Source: Codonopsis lanceolata (lineage: Eukaryota > Streptophyta > Magnoliopsida > Asterales > Campanulaceae). From it: a DNA stretch of 64,000 nt. This document shows positions 54,509 to 64,000 of the stretch, piece by piece. The notes beneath the pieces were generated by a model that saw only the letters and a list, made by a program, of their open reading frames with translations, made no database searches and was not told the DNA's origin. The translations under genes and the position numbers were made by a program. Where the stretch lies: positions 13,685,828-13,749,827 of the forward strand of contig CM028378.1 in the NCBI GenBank assembly GCA_013146195.2. The letters run 5' to 3'. Position 1 is the first letter of the stretch, and each line of letters begins with the position of its first letter.

Positions 54509-57500
54509 GTGAGTCTTTCGTTCATTTTCTGTCATTCTAATTAGGGTCTAAATCAAGGGTGTTTGATCGTTTTAACCGTCAGTCGTCTAGCACAAATATG
54601 CACTTGAAGGGATCATTTACTTTTTAAGTTTTTCTTTTCTGAATTTGTTTGCAATTCAGATGGTATCATGCACTTAATGCTATGTGTATTAAGAATATAG
54701 AGTAAAGATAAAAACGTCAGTCAACCACAATTAGCATATATGTCAAAATTTTATTTAGCTAGCAAAGATTTACGGATCCCACATATTATGATGATGGTTA
54801 TAGAGGCAAAGAAGGCAAACCAGATTGACAAGCCTTTGTGGTCACACATTTGACTTAAGGAAGCAAGTGCTAACCCACATTTGTCGATCTTGCGAGAAGG
54901 AATCTCTTGGAAAAGTTCTCTTGTTCTCAAGGTCGTCATATATCAAAATTGATATGTATGAGGTTTAGTTTTTGAGAGTGAACATTTGTTGATCAGATTG
55001 CAATGTATGACTACAACATTGCATATTTTGGTTTTATCTTAGTGGGAGAGCTTGTGTAAGTTGAATGGTGAAGAACAAGAGGCCTCTAGGTGTCGAGCCT
55101 TCTTAGGTTCTTGAACAAAGCCTTTAACCATCATTTCAAGGTTATCCATTGATAGATTCTTTTGGAGTATCAACGGTGAGGTGGTTGGCTGTAAGTTTAA
55201 ATGCTATGTCATCAAGGAGATTACCCAACTTGGTCGTGTCATATCCTAGCTAGTTTCTAGTTTTCAAACCCAAGCCACAGAAGAACATGGTTGGACAATT
55301 CAGCTTTCAGTACTCATTGAAGGAAACTACCAAGTGTATATCTTGTGAACAAGTTAGTTTTAGTAGGCATTGTTAAATTCCTATCATTTTTCTCTTTTTT
55401 TAATTTCATTTTCCAATTATAGGCTACTCACAGTTTGTTCAATTGGAGCATGTTCAGACTTAATTATGATTAAATCAAATTTTCTTTTGCTGGGAGACTG
55501 GACTATAAGTACTTGAATTGTTATTTAGGTTTTGGCCCTGAAGTTCAATGCCATATATGTTATGGAATTGAAATTATCATTGTGGTAGCTAGCTGAAGTC
55601 CTTCTCTGCATTATTGTTTGAGTATGCTTCTAGAAATTATTCATAGAGTGATTCCAATCATTCGATTCAAACCTGTTGGTTTTTGCAAGCCTCTCTATGA
55701 AAGTTGAAGTCAGATATGAGTTTCTGCACTATTGTCACTGCACTAGTGTTGTTTGAATTTGAAATCATTCTAACTCTTAATGTGCTGTCTGGACACTTGT
55801 TACTAGAAGTGTCATAACTTTCTGCAGAGTTAGTGGAATCGCATTCCGTTTGTTTTGTTAGAAAGATAAGTCTTTGAGATTTCCAATGGTACCTTATTTG
55901 TAATTTTTGGGCTCATGGATCAGTACCAGATTTAATTGGAAGTTGGCATAATTCTGCTAAGTTCTTGGACAGCCTTGCGTTTTAGCAATTTTTGCCATAG
56001 GTTTTGACCTATCAAATGATCTTAGATTGGTCCATTTCTTTCCCTAATTCAACCTTGGTATACCTAATTTAGGTTGGGATTGAACCCTTGTGAAGATAGG
56101 TTGATTTGGAGAGAGTTTGGAGATGGTTTTGGAAGCCAAAAACTGTGACTGTTCGGAAGTTGTTTCTGGACACATGTTACTGTTTTGAACATAACTTGGG
56201 CAAGAGATACTGAAATATTGATCTGTAAATTGGAATAGAAAGTAGACTCATAGACCTTTCCATGCATACTTTATTTGTATTTTTCGGCCTTGTGGTGTGG
56301 TTTTGGCATTGGTTTGAAGTGGACTGCACTGTCACCTTGTTTCTTAGGTAGTGTCTATGGTGTTTAGAATGGTGATGTTGCTGTTAGTTTATCAAGGCAA
56401 ATATAGAGATATGGATTTGCTGTTAGAATGGTGATGTTGCTGTTAGTTTAGAATGGAGTCTACATTAATATACTAATTTTCTTATTTAATTTTCCTTTGT
56501 AGTCTTGCTAATGACAGTCTTACTATTCTTACTAAAGATATGGATTTGCTGAATCAAATCTTTACCGCAGCTCCTACTTCATAGGAAAAAGGATTCTACT
56601 GCCTAATGGATCAAGGCCACTTATCTCATAAAAAAGTACTCTTATGTATCCTTCCAAAGTTATAGTTAGCTATAAAACTATCCTATGATTGTAAGATGTA
56701 AGATGCAGAAAATGAAGCATCTTATGTCTCATTTCTTTAAGGCCAATTGTCACATCTGAAACTAGCTACTTTACTTTCTCTTCCCAAAATTATGGTTAGG
56801 AATTAGTGACGTATTACCCTCCCCCTCTCCTGAAGTAGCTTTAATGTGGATTGGTCGAGTTAAGTTATTCCCTTAAAGATGGTTTGATATCTTCCTCGAA
56901 AGCATGGATTTACTTGAGTCCAAGTGACCTTCAAAAAACAAAATAGTTCAAGTTTAAATGCCATAGATTTTTACGGTTTATTTATATTTTACTAGTTATC
57001 TCCTCCAAGTACATTTACTTGGGCCAGTTCACTTAGCTTCTAATCCGTACATATTGATTAGCATTTGTTTATTTTTTCCTGACGGTGTTGGAATCAATCC
57101 TTAGCAAAGTGCAATTATTGCAACTGTTATTTGTCGTTACCATTATTTATACTTTTATAGTCTAGTACGGAAGATATTATCCCAAAAAAGAGGTCAGAGA
57201 TAAAACTTATACCAGCTACTTTGCTACTTTTAAACTGTTTTGTATATATTAGTACTGAAGACTTAAAACAAAATAAAATCTAGACTTTATGTTCTATTTC
57301 AAGTGAAGTTAGAAGTTTAAACCCTTAACTATCTTCATTTATAGCTTTCGAGGCCCAACCTTACTCCATGACTGTGTGGCTCGATATAGTGTGAGACTAA
57401 CTTCATGACTTGAGTTTATGTTGTCTGGAAACCTGTCATTGTTAAAACATTTGAGTAAAATGAGAATTATGTTTCAGCTGCTTGCCTTATAATGAGATCC

Positions 57501-58224
57501 ATTAAATGTACTAGAAAATCTCATACTAGCACACTTATTACATGCATGATAGTTATCTCCCTTTGGTGGTTGACCGATGTTGATAGAGTTTTTCATTTCT
57601 TTTAACAACAAGATGAAGTAAGAACAAGTTTTATTGCTCATCATTTCTTTTATGAGAAAATCTATAATATCTTGAAAGGAATACAACAAAACAAACAAAC
57701 TGAAGTCTTGTTTATGATCTTCGAGAATCAAACTCTTGTAATTGCTATTAACTTGATATATTTCATTTTTACCCTTTACACTTTAACACACCTGACTTTA
57801 ATTGTTTGCTTTATTTTATTTATTTTTCCAGGTTATTTGGGAATAGCGCAAGGTGTTGTTCAAAGCACATTTGTCAAAAGAAATCATTAAGAGCCTTTGT
57901 TTGTTTTTTTTTTATCTATTAGCTAGCTTAGAATTTACACTTGAGACAATAGTCTTATATTTAAAGAAGTTGTTTGTAGACGTTGATTACCTTGATAAAC
58001 AATCAAATTTAATTTGCTGATGTAGTGATCATCATTTTATTCATAATTTTTCTTACTAAAACGTTTGTTTGTTATCAACTTAATGTACAACGTTCTAGTG
58101 TATGATATAAATGAATTTTGTTGATGTATTATGTATATAAGCAATGAAACAAGCATATATCAATATAAGAAATTAGTGTTTTGCAATATACCCTTTAATA
58201 TTATCAAGTATCTCCCGCTAGAAT
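54509..58224. other. Long stretch without a confirmed gene
   Basis: If the thioesterase gene continues, this is its intron 2. No conserved exon is visible. A splice-acceptor-like TTTTTCCAG at 57820-57828 precedes a short open stretch ending in a stop at 57888 (GYLGIAQGVVQSTFVKRNH), which would be in phase with exon 2. A 20-bp local duplication around GGTGATGTTGCTGTTAGTTT lies at 56369 and 56431. The rest is AT-rich and non-coding. Confidence 0.4.
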
Positions 58225-58497
58225 TTTTGGCGCCAAAACATTTTGGACGGAAAATGTTCGTCTATATTATTTCCCGCCAAAAAATGATAACTTTTTGAAT
58301 CGTTTTAGGGTCGGTAAAACCAGCGTCCTTAAAAACCTTCAGGGACGAATCGTCATGTTCATAAAACATTTAGGACCCATGTTATTTAAGGCCCTCTTTT
58401 GCTGTCCTTATGGTCGTCCTAAATACGATTAGGGACGGCAAACAAACTTTTAGGGACGGTTTCTGAGCGACCCAAATATTATTTTTTTCTTGTAGTG
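58225..58497 (+). mobile_element. CACTA (En/Spm) transposon right end
   Basis: It ends CTTGTAGTG, whose inverse is the CACTACAAG terminus of CACTA elements. It is preceded by subterminal repeats of the TTAGGGACGG type (58400-58465) and inverse GTCCTAAA/GTCCTTA copies. No left terminus or transposase was found, so this is a fragment or a short MITE-like derivative with a lost left end. Confidence 0.65.
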
Positions 58498-59650
58498 AAT
58501 GTATGATATTGAATTAGAATGAGCAACGAAGCTCTTATACAGAGTAAGTAGACACTGGTTGGTCACCAAGATGTGCAGAATGAGACTCCATCATGCGCTT
58601 CGAGTCGATTTCAACCTTGAAAAAGTGATCATGGCAACATTCTTTTTTTAATCTTTTACATGAAGTTTTCAATATATTTTGTTTGTAAGTTAAATGAAAA
58701 TATTTGAAAATACAATCATATTATGTGTATTCTTTTATAAATATTGATGTGAGTTGTAATGTATTTCAAATTGTTGTTTATCTATTTATCTTCATTTCTT
58801 TCAAAGGTTGAAGGAACTTGTTTTTGTTTTTTTTTAATGTTTTCTGTTCCAACAAATTTTAAAGCTTGGTTGGCCAATAGAATCACAAGGCTACTTGTCC
58901 CTATTTTAATTTTTCCTGCTTTAACAAATTTTATTGATAAAAAACATCATAGTATATATAATTAAAAATAACTTCACACATTTATCATTGTAACTTTATC
59001 AATCAAATAGAAAGATATATATTTTATTAATATTAATATGAAATTTTTGAATTAACTGTAAAATATTGTCAACAAAAGTAATTATTTGTTCTGGGACCAT
59101 AAATTGCTCATTTGATTGACATATATTTTTAGATAAAATTAATTGAAATAATTAAAAATATAATATTTTTCACATAATATAAATTTAAAATTTAAAATAT
59201 CGCATTCCGATTGTCGTGAGAAAAATAAAAATAACAAGGTGAAATATATTGGTAGTTAGGATTGTTAGTTGAGATGAAGAGATTTGAGATATTTAGAGGA
59301 TGTATAGAGTGTGTTTATTGGAGTGAATTCTTTTATAAAGTGTTGAAAAAATGTAACTGGAACAGAAAACAAGGTGTACAGGGAGTGAAATTGAGGGCGG
59401 TTGTTGTGGATCCTCTTACGCAAACATTGCCTTCCAAACCTTGTACGGTCCCAAGTGCGCGCGAGATTAAGCGTTCTGAATACCGGCGAGTTTGGTTTGG
59501 GCAAAATACGGGCGCTTGTCAAAGCACGACGAGATGGCGGGAAAATAGATAAGGGCAGGAGATTTGCTTTCTAGGGTTTTTTGACGAGTCAACGGCTTGT
59601 TCCCTCCAATTTTCGAGAGAGAGATTTTTTTTTTGGATCCGTTGAGAGAG
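58498..59650. other. Intergenic DNA and RTEL1 promoter region
   Basis: AT-rich with no gene. The last 200-300 bp (from about 59380) become GC-richer and hold the probable RTEL1 promoter and 5' UTR. I see no clear TATA box. The frame at 59262-59552 has no recognisable domain. Confidence 0.5.
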
Positions 59651-60378
59651 ATGCCGACCTACAGGATTAGGGGAATAAATGTGGATTTCCCGTTCGAGGC
59701 TTACGAATGCCAGCTCGTTTACATGGAGAAAGTCATCCAATCTTTACAACAAGTACATTTCTTTCTCTTTCATCAACCACGTATTTTCTTAATTTTCATC
59801 ATTCTCTATTGATAGAAAATAAATCGGAAACTTCACGAGCGCTAGTTGTTTCCCGTTATGGTTGAGTGAAGGGGTCCCATTTTTAGGTTTTCACGAAAAA
59901 TAAGGAATTGGCAATTTTACGAGCACAGCGTGCTGTCCACGCTATAATGTTTTTAATACACACCAGATCATGATATTGGACAAATTTGAAATTATTAAAT
60001 TCATGAAACAAGGGATGCTCATTTCGGGATCGACGTAGGGACTAGGGAGTACATTTTTTCACTACTGAAAGCTACAATTTCGATCTAAATTTCAATCAGA
60101 TAGTAGTTATATAGGTGGCGTAGTCGGTTTTTAAATCTTATTTTCACATGGAAATCACTGGGCATGTTGATCACCCCTGTTATCCAAGACTATTTACTGA
60201 ACTCACTGGCTATCTCAGTGGTGAAGCCAAGATTTTCTTGAAGGGGGGGGGGTGGTTAAGATTATTTAAGGGGTAGAAAATTATATAATGTTATTTAAAT
60301 CGGGTTCAAATGGCTGTCAAAACTTCACATAGCACAATTGTTGTTTTTTTTTCATAAAATAGAATGGATAAAAATGGA

Positions 60379-60426
<48 letters not shown>

Positions 60427-63420
60427 TATTTATGTATGTATAGGTCTTTTTTTTTTTTGGAATTTTGTAGGTGATGATATAACATATTTTCCAAGTAAAG
60501 GGGTCACTTGACCCCTTTATGCATGAGGTGGTTTCGTCACTGGCCTATTTGGAAGGCTTTACCATGGTAAAGCTAAATGCAATTTCATGGAAAAATGTCT
60601 TTTTTTGGTCAGTCAAACAGCATAAAGTAACAAGGTCTTTCGTACTCACATATATTTTCTAAGATACATGGCATAGATATTACGCCACTGATAACATATA
60701 ATCAATCATCTACATGTATTTTAGCTTTCTATGGTTGCAGCCATAGACAACACAAATTTGTTCTGGAAATCCATGGCTTTAATTGTCATGTGATTCCAAT
60801 GGCATGATATGAGTATGCAGACTTACAGTCTCATAGTAACGTTTGGCGGGTATCTGTATGAAGCAACTCCATGTGTTTACAGCTCTCTGCATGTGTTTTT
60901 GATTGTATATTTTATTTGGGTTTTGTCCAAACAATGCTCTCATGGTCTTGTTTTAGTCTGGGTTGACCAGGTTTTAAAGTGTTGTCAACAGTGTTTCGGT
61001 AGAGAAGGAGAAAGTCATCTGAAAATGGACATCTCCAGTTGTGGAACTGGCATCCAGATCATTGGTTCTGCAGTATAAAGAACACCTCATACAGTTGTCT
61101 CTTTTAAGAATGATAGCAGTCTATTTTCAGATGCATATTGAGATCGTGCGAGATTTGTACGATCATGTATCTAACCATTCTCAATGCTTTTGAATGTTGC
61201 AAATTGCATAACAGGTTAACAGCTACAAGTAAAAGGCTCTCTCTTATGTGGAGCCTTTTTAAGTCTTGGCCTTTTACTATTTAGAGTGTCTTTACTTTTG
61301 GCATTCATTTTTCCAATATATCATGATAATACTTGCTTATGACATGGCAGAGGAGCAATGCTCTATTGGAGAGTCCTACTGGAACTGGGAAAACCTTGTG
61401 CCTTTTGTGTGCGACATTGGCTTGGAGGAAGAGTCTGGGTGGTTTCTCTACTGGAAGGAGTGTTAAAAAAGGTCGTGACCCAGAGGGCAAGCATTCGGAA
61501 GATTCACTTTCACAGTCTGAATCTCCAAAATTACCCACTATAATATACACTTCACGCACACACAGCCAGATTCGGCAAGTGATTCAAGAGTTGAAAAGAA
61601 CGAATTACAGGTCAGGGTTGAATGTTGATTAATATCTGCAGTTATTGAGATTTAATGCTGGATTGTAGCTCAATATTTGTCTACTGCAGCTAGGTGGAAA
61701 TGTTGTATATGAGCAGTGTATGACGTTTATCAGTTTATTGACCTTTATTAGTTTGATTTTGGTTACATTATTCGGGTGCCAGAGTTGGACCAAATGCACC
61801 TTGAGTTTTAAATTTTTTCCTATTATTTTGCCAAGTTCTTAATTGTACAGTTTTCTTTTCAACTCTTATATATAAATATTAGATGATTATATAAGTCACT
61901 AGCAATTGAAGTGATTGGTGCTACAAATCTTTTAATCTCCTGAATTTCATCATTTTGCTTCGGACGTAGACTTGACACCTTTGTTTAAAACCATGAGAAT
62001 TTTTAAGTCACGTCAATCTGTGATGGATAGTAAAATGATGTGTTGCTTACATATGGTGCTGTGGTAGTGCGAAGTGATGAGGGAATTATAATAGTTACGC
62101 AGCTGGAGCCTCTGAAGAGAGGCTTAACCTCTGCCTCTCATTCCATGTGGGGAAAAGTACTTATGAAAGCTTAAAATCATAGCTCCTTGTTATCCCCGAT
62201 ATACTCCTAGCTGAATGCCCAGATTCTGTGAAGATCCATATGTTTATAGCTTAAAGTATTCACCTTGAGTTGGATGCTCATCCCATATCGGATGGATGTG
62301 GGAAAAATATATGTGCCTTATAAGTGGCCACCTACTACCACTAGACACCAACATTACCCGTTGGCTTTTGGGTGAGCCTGGTTGATCCAAGTGCTTAGTG
62401 GGCTAGTGTGTGGGTCATGCGTAGTGGATCAGCTTTCGGGATCGGTGCGTTACAAATCCATATATTTATAACTTCAAGTATCCATCATGAGGTGGATGCC
62501 CATTTCACGAAAAACTCTTTAGGCATTCTGAGCTTAGGAAAGACTTCTATACTGCAAACACTGCTCTTATCATGGAAAGGAATCTAAGCATTGCAGCAAA
62601 CACGGCCATTAGTTTCTAAGTTCATTTATGAATCATTTACATACCCTTGCCATGGGAGGATTCACAACCCCAACTTTGTATAAAATGTGATTCATATCGA
62701 TTCAAATTTCTTAGAAATAGTTCAAGATTGAAATCACTTCTTAAGTACCCCGATTTAATATGAAGGGGGCATCTTGAGTCCAGCTACAGAACTGATGAAT
62801 AGGCACATTAGAATGCCTTGAAGACATCTCACATCTCCTTAGTCTGAACTAATATCTGGAGTGTGTTCAACCTTGACTAGTTCATTTATATTACAGGTCA
62901 GATTTTTATTACATGTCAACTGATATTGTCGTCAGCCTGAACCTCTTCACAAGAATTAACACAAGGAAACAATGATAACATATCCCATATTATAATTGCT
63001 GCGGAGTAATCAAATTTGTATGATTACCTTGAAATATGAAACAATGTGACTTTTTTCTGGAGCAGAGTCAAAATTATTGTAAAAAACTTGCACGTGACCG
63101 TCTCGTATTTGTATTATTGACAGTGAAAGATTCCCACATAGTCACTTAATACTCATTGCTAAGATGATCAATGCTTTAAACTTGTTAGAAAGTGTGTTTG
63201 GAGCCTTCAATATACTTATAATCCATTTTGGCTTAAAAGTAAAAATAAAATGGTTGTTTGATAATATGCAGACCCAAGATGGGTGTCTTAGGATCTCGAG
63301 AGCAACTATGCATTCATGAAGAAGTGAGTTTACTTCGTGGAAAAGCACAAACAAATGCTTGCCACTCTCTTTGTAAAAAGCGTACAAAACGGTATTGCGC
63401 TCATTATTCTCGCGTCCAAG
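59651..63420 (+). CDS. RTEL1: Regulator of telomere elongation helicase 1, N-terminal exons
   Basis: RTEL1 is a 5'-3' DNA helicase of the XPD/FANCJ iron-sulfur family; it dismantles D-loops and T-loops and guards telomeres and recombination. The exons are 59651-59752 (34 codons), 61351-61610 and 63272-63420, all GT-AG and phase-consistent; the rest lies beyond the window. Exon 1 is MPTYRIRGINVDFPFEAYEC through VIQSLQQ (Q motif). Exon 2 has Walker A SPTGTGKT (residues 42-49) and motif Ia TIIYTSRTHSQIRQVIQEL. Exon 3 carries the start of the Fe-S domain: Cys134 (REQLC), Cys155 (HSLCKKR) and Cys163 (RYC) align with three of the four cluster ligands, and Cys151 is additional. The frame is intact, so the gene is probably functional. 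It is nuclear. Confidence 0.93.
60216..60542. mobile_element. Non-autonomous hAT element in RTEL1 intron 1
   Basis: The ends are CAGTGGTGAAGCCAAG and, read inversely, CAGTGACGAAACCACC. They are flanked by GGCTATCT (60208-60215) and GCCTATTT (60543-60550), 6/8 identical as an aged 8-bp duplication. Inside are a G9 run, a (TA)n tract (about 60381-60422) and GGGGTCACTTGACCCC. No coding. Confidence 0.75.
61611..63271 (+). other. RTEL1 intron 2, no inserted gene
   Basis: About 62280-62460 holds a repeat-like segment (TCCCATATCGGATGGATGTG, TTATAAGTGGCC, CCGTTGGCTTTTGGGTGAG) of a kind scattered in plant introns and probably derived from a small retroelement. Nothing else is recognised. Confidence 0.5.
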
Positions 63421-63555
63421 GTAATTAATTATATGTAAGTTGCATGTAGTTTTTGAAGCAAAGTCATACTTTTCTTTTACCTTTGTCATAAGTTTAGTCA
63501 CTTTTGCTTTCCATGGTACCAAAGTGAATGGCAATTATAATTCCAAGTGATTCAT

Positions 63556-64000
63556 ATTTTTTATAAGTAAGAGTATTGTAAATTAGAAAGCGTCAAAAAA
63601 GGTGACGCGTCCTTGTACACTAGGAGTATACACATAAGACTAATCTAAGGAGAGACTATTAACAAAATCTACAAAGGAATCAGGGTGAGAAATGGAAGTA
63701 TTGGCATTTTCTGAACACCAAGACCGGAGGGTTCGCAACACATTGTCTTTCAACTGCTAGAAGGATCTCTCCTTGTTATCAAAAACCATTCTATTCCTTT
63801 CAATCCAAATGGTGAGCACACATACAAATGAGCAGTTTGCCAAGTTAAATTCCTTCATCTGCGTTTATAAAAAGCCCAGCTTAGAAACAACTCCTTCGTT
63901 GATCTAGGCATAACCCACGAAATATTGAAGAGCCCGAAGATAAGATTCCAAAGATCCTTAGCTACATAACAATGAATGAGCACGTGGTTAACATTTTCCT
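63556..64000 (-). mobile_element. LINE (non-LTR retrotransposon) 3' end
   Basis: Read on the minus strand from 64000, two frames give the C-terminal zf-RVT region of plant L1-type LINE polyproteins: NVNHVLIHCYVAKDLWNLIF, GLFNISWVMPRSTKELFLSW, then IERNRMVFDNKERS with QLKDNVLRTLRSWCSENANT. A 3' UTR follows with a GCGTCA/TGACGC mini-hairpin (63590-63609). It ends in an A-rich tail (TTATAAAAAATATG) near 63556. A frameshift near 63860 and a stop near 63740 make it inactive. It lies antisense in the RTEL1 intron after exon 3 and continues beyond the window. Confidence 0.75.

Noticed and set aside
1..64000. tRNA, rRNA or organellar insertions
   Set aside because: No cloverleaf with A/B boxes, no rRNA-like conserved blocks and no recognisable plastid or mitochondrial gene were seen by eye; a covariance-model search would settle this.

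Overview
This is nuclear DNA from a flowering plant, almost certainly a eudicot. It has AT-rich intergenic DNA, multi-exon genes with GT-AG introns and plant-type proteins, and nearly every plant transposon superfamily is present, mostly decayed and nested. No rRNA, tRNA or CRISPR was found and nothing looks prokaryotic. The assignment rests on gene structure and transposon signatures; I cannot name the species.

Layout. 1-5171: a decayed Ty1/copia element on the minus strand (Copia-A, 1230-4517) with a 5-bp target duplication. 5172-22626: a nest of transposons. The outer element is a PIF/Harbinger copy (PIF1, 5175-22623, TSD TAA). A second Ty1/copia element (Copia-B, about 5351-15411) sits inside its first ORF. 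A Helitron 3' fragment and a Stowaway MITE sit in the downstream LTR of Copia-B, and another Helitron 3' end lies in its leader. A second, oppositely oriented PIF copy (PIF2, 18459-22505, TSD TAA) lies in the 3' terminal region of PIF1. The two PIF bodies form a roughly 3-kb-arm inverted repeat. 22627-26157: intergenic DNA with MITEs, a (TA)n tract and a strong 32-bp-arm hairpin.

26158-32760: a complete minus-strand gene for an Hsp110-type HSP70 (Arabidopsis HSP70-14/15 class). It has nine coding exons encoding 838 aa, a 5'-UTR intron, and heat-shock elements around a TATA box. 33030-35600: a cluster of related, unclassified inverted-repeat elements carrying unusual internal motif arrays. 35776-43177: Ty3/gypsy material, including a Tat/Ogre-like LTR, PBS and gag, which runs into a decayed FAR1-type MULE transposase gene on the minus strand. 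43756-46361: a 2.6-kb hAT-type element with a near-perfect 8-bp TSD. 46600-51790: a PIF-like terminus, retroelement LTR-like DNA, and an intact three-exon PIF/Harbinger ORF1-type gene (481 aa) without an adjacent transposase.

53418-54508: the first two exons of a hotdog-fold acyl-CoA thioesterase whose usual third exon I could not find. 58225-58497: one CACTA terminus. 59651-64000: the first three coding exons of RTEL1, an XPD-type iron-sulfur DNA helicase. A hAT MITE lies in its intron 1, and a LINE 3' end lies antisense downstream of exon 3.

The three host genes (HSP110-type chaperone, thioesterase, RTEL1) have no evident functional link. Everything between them is repeat-derived. The most interesting items are the datable transposon nest, the unclassified 33-35.6 kb element family, the orphan intact PIF ORF1 gene, the 24.3 kb hairpin and the incomplete thioesterase gene.
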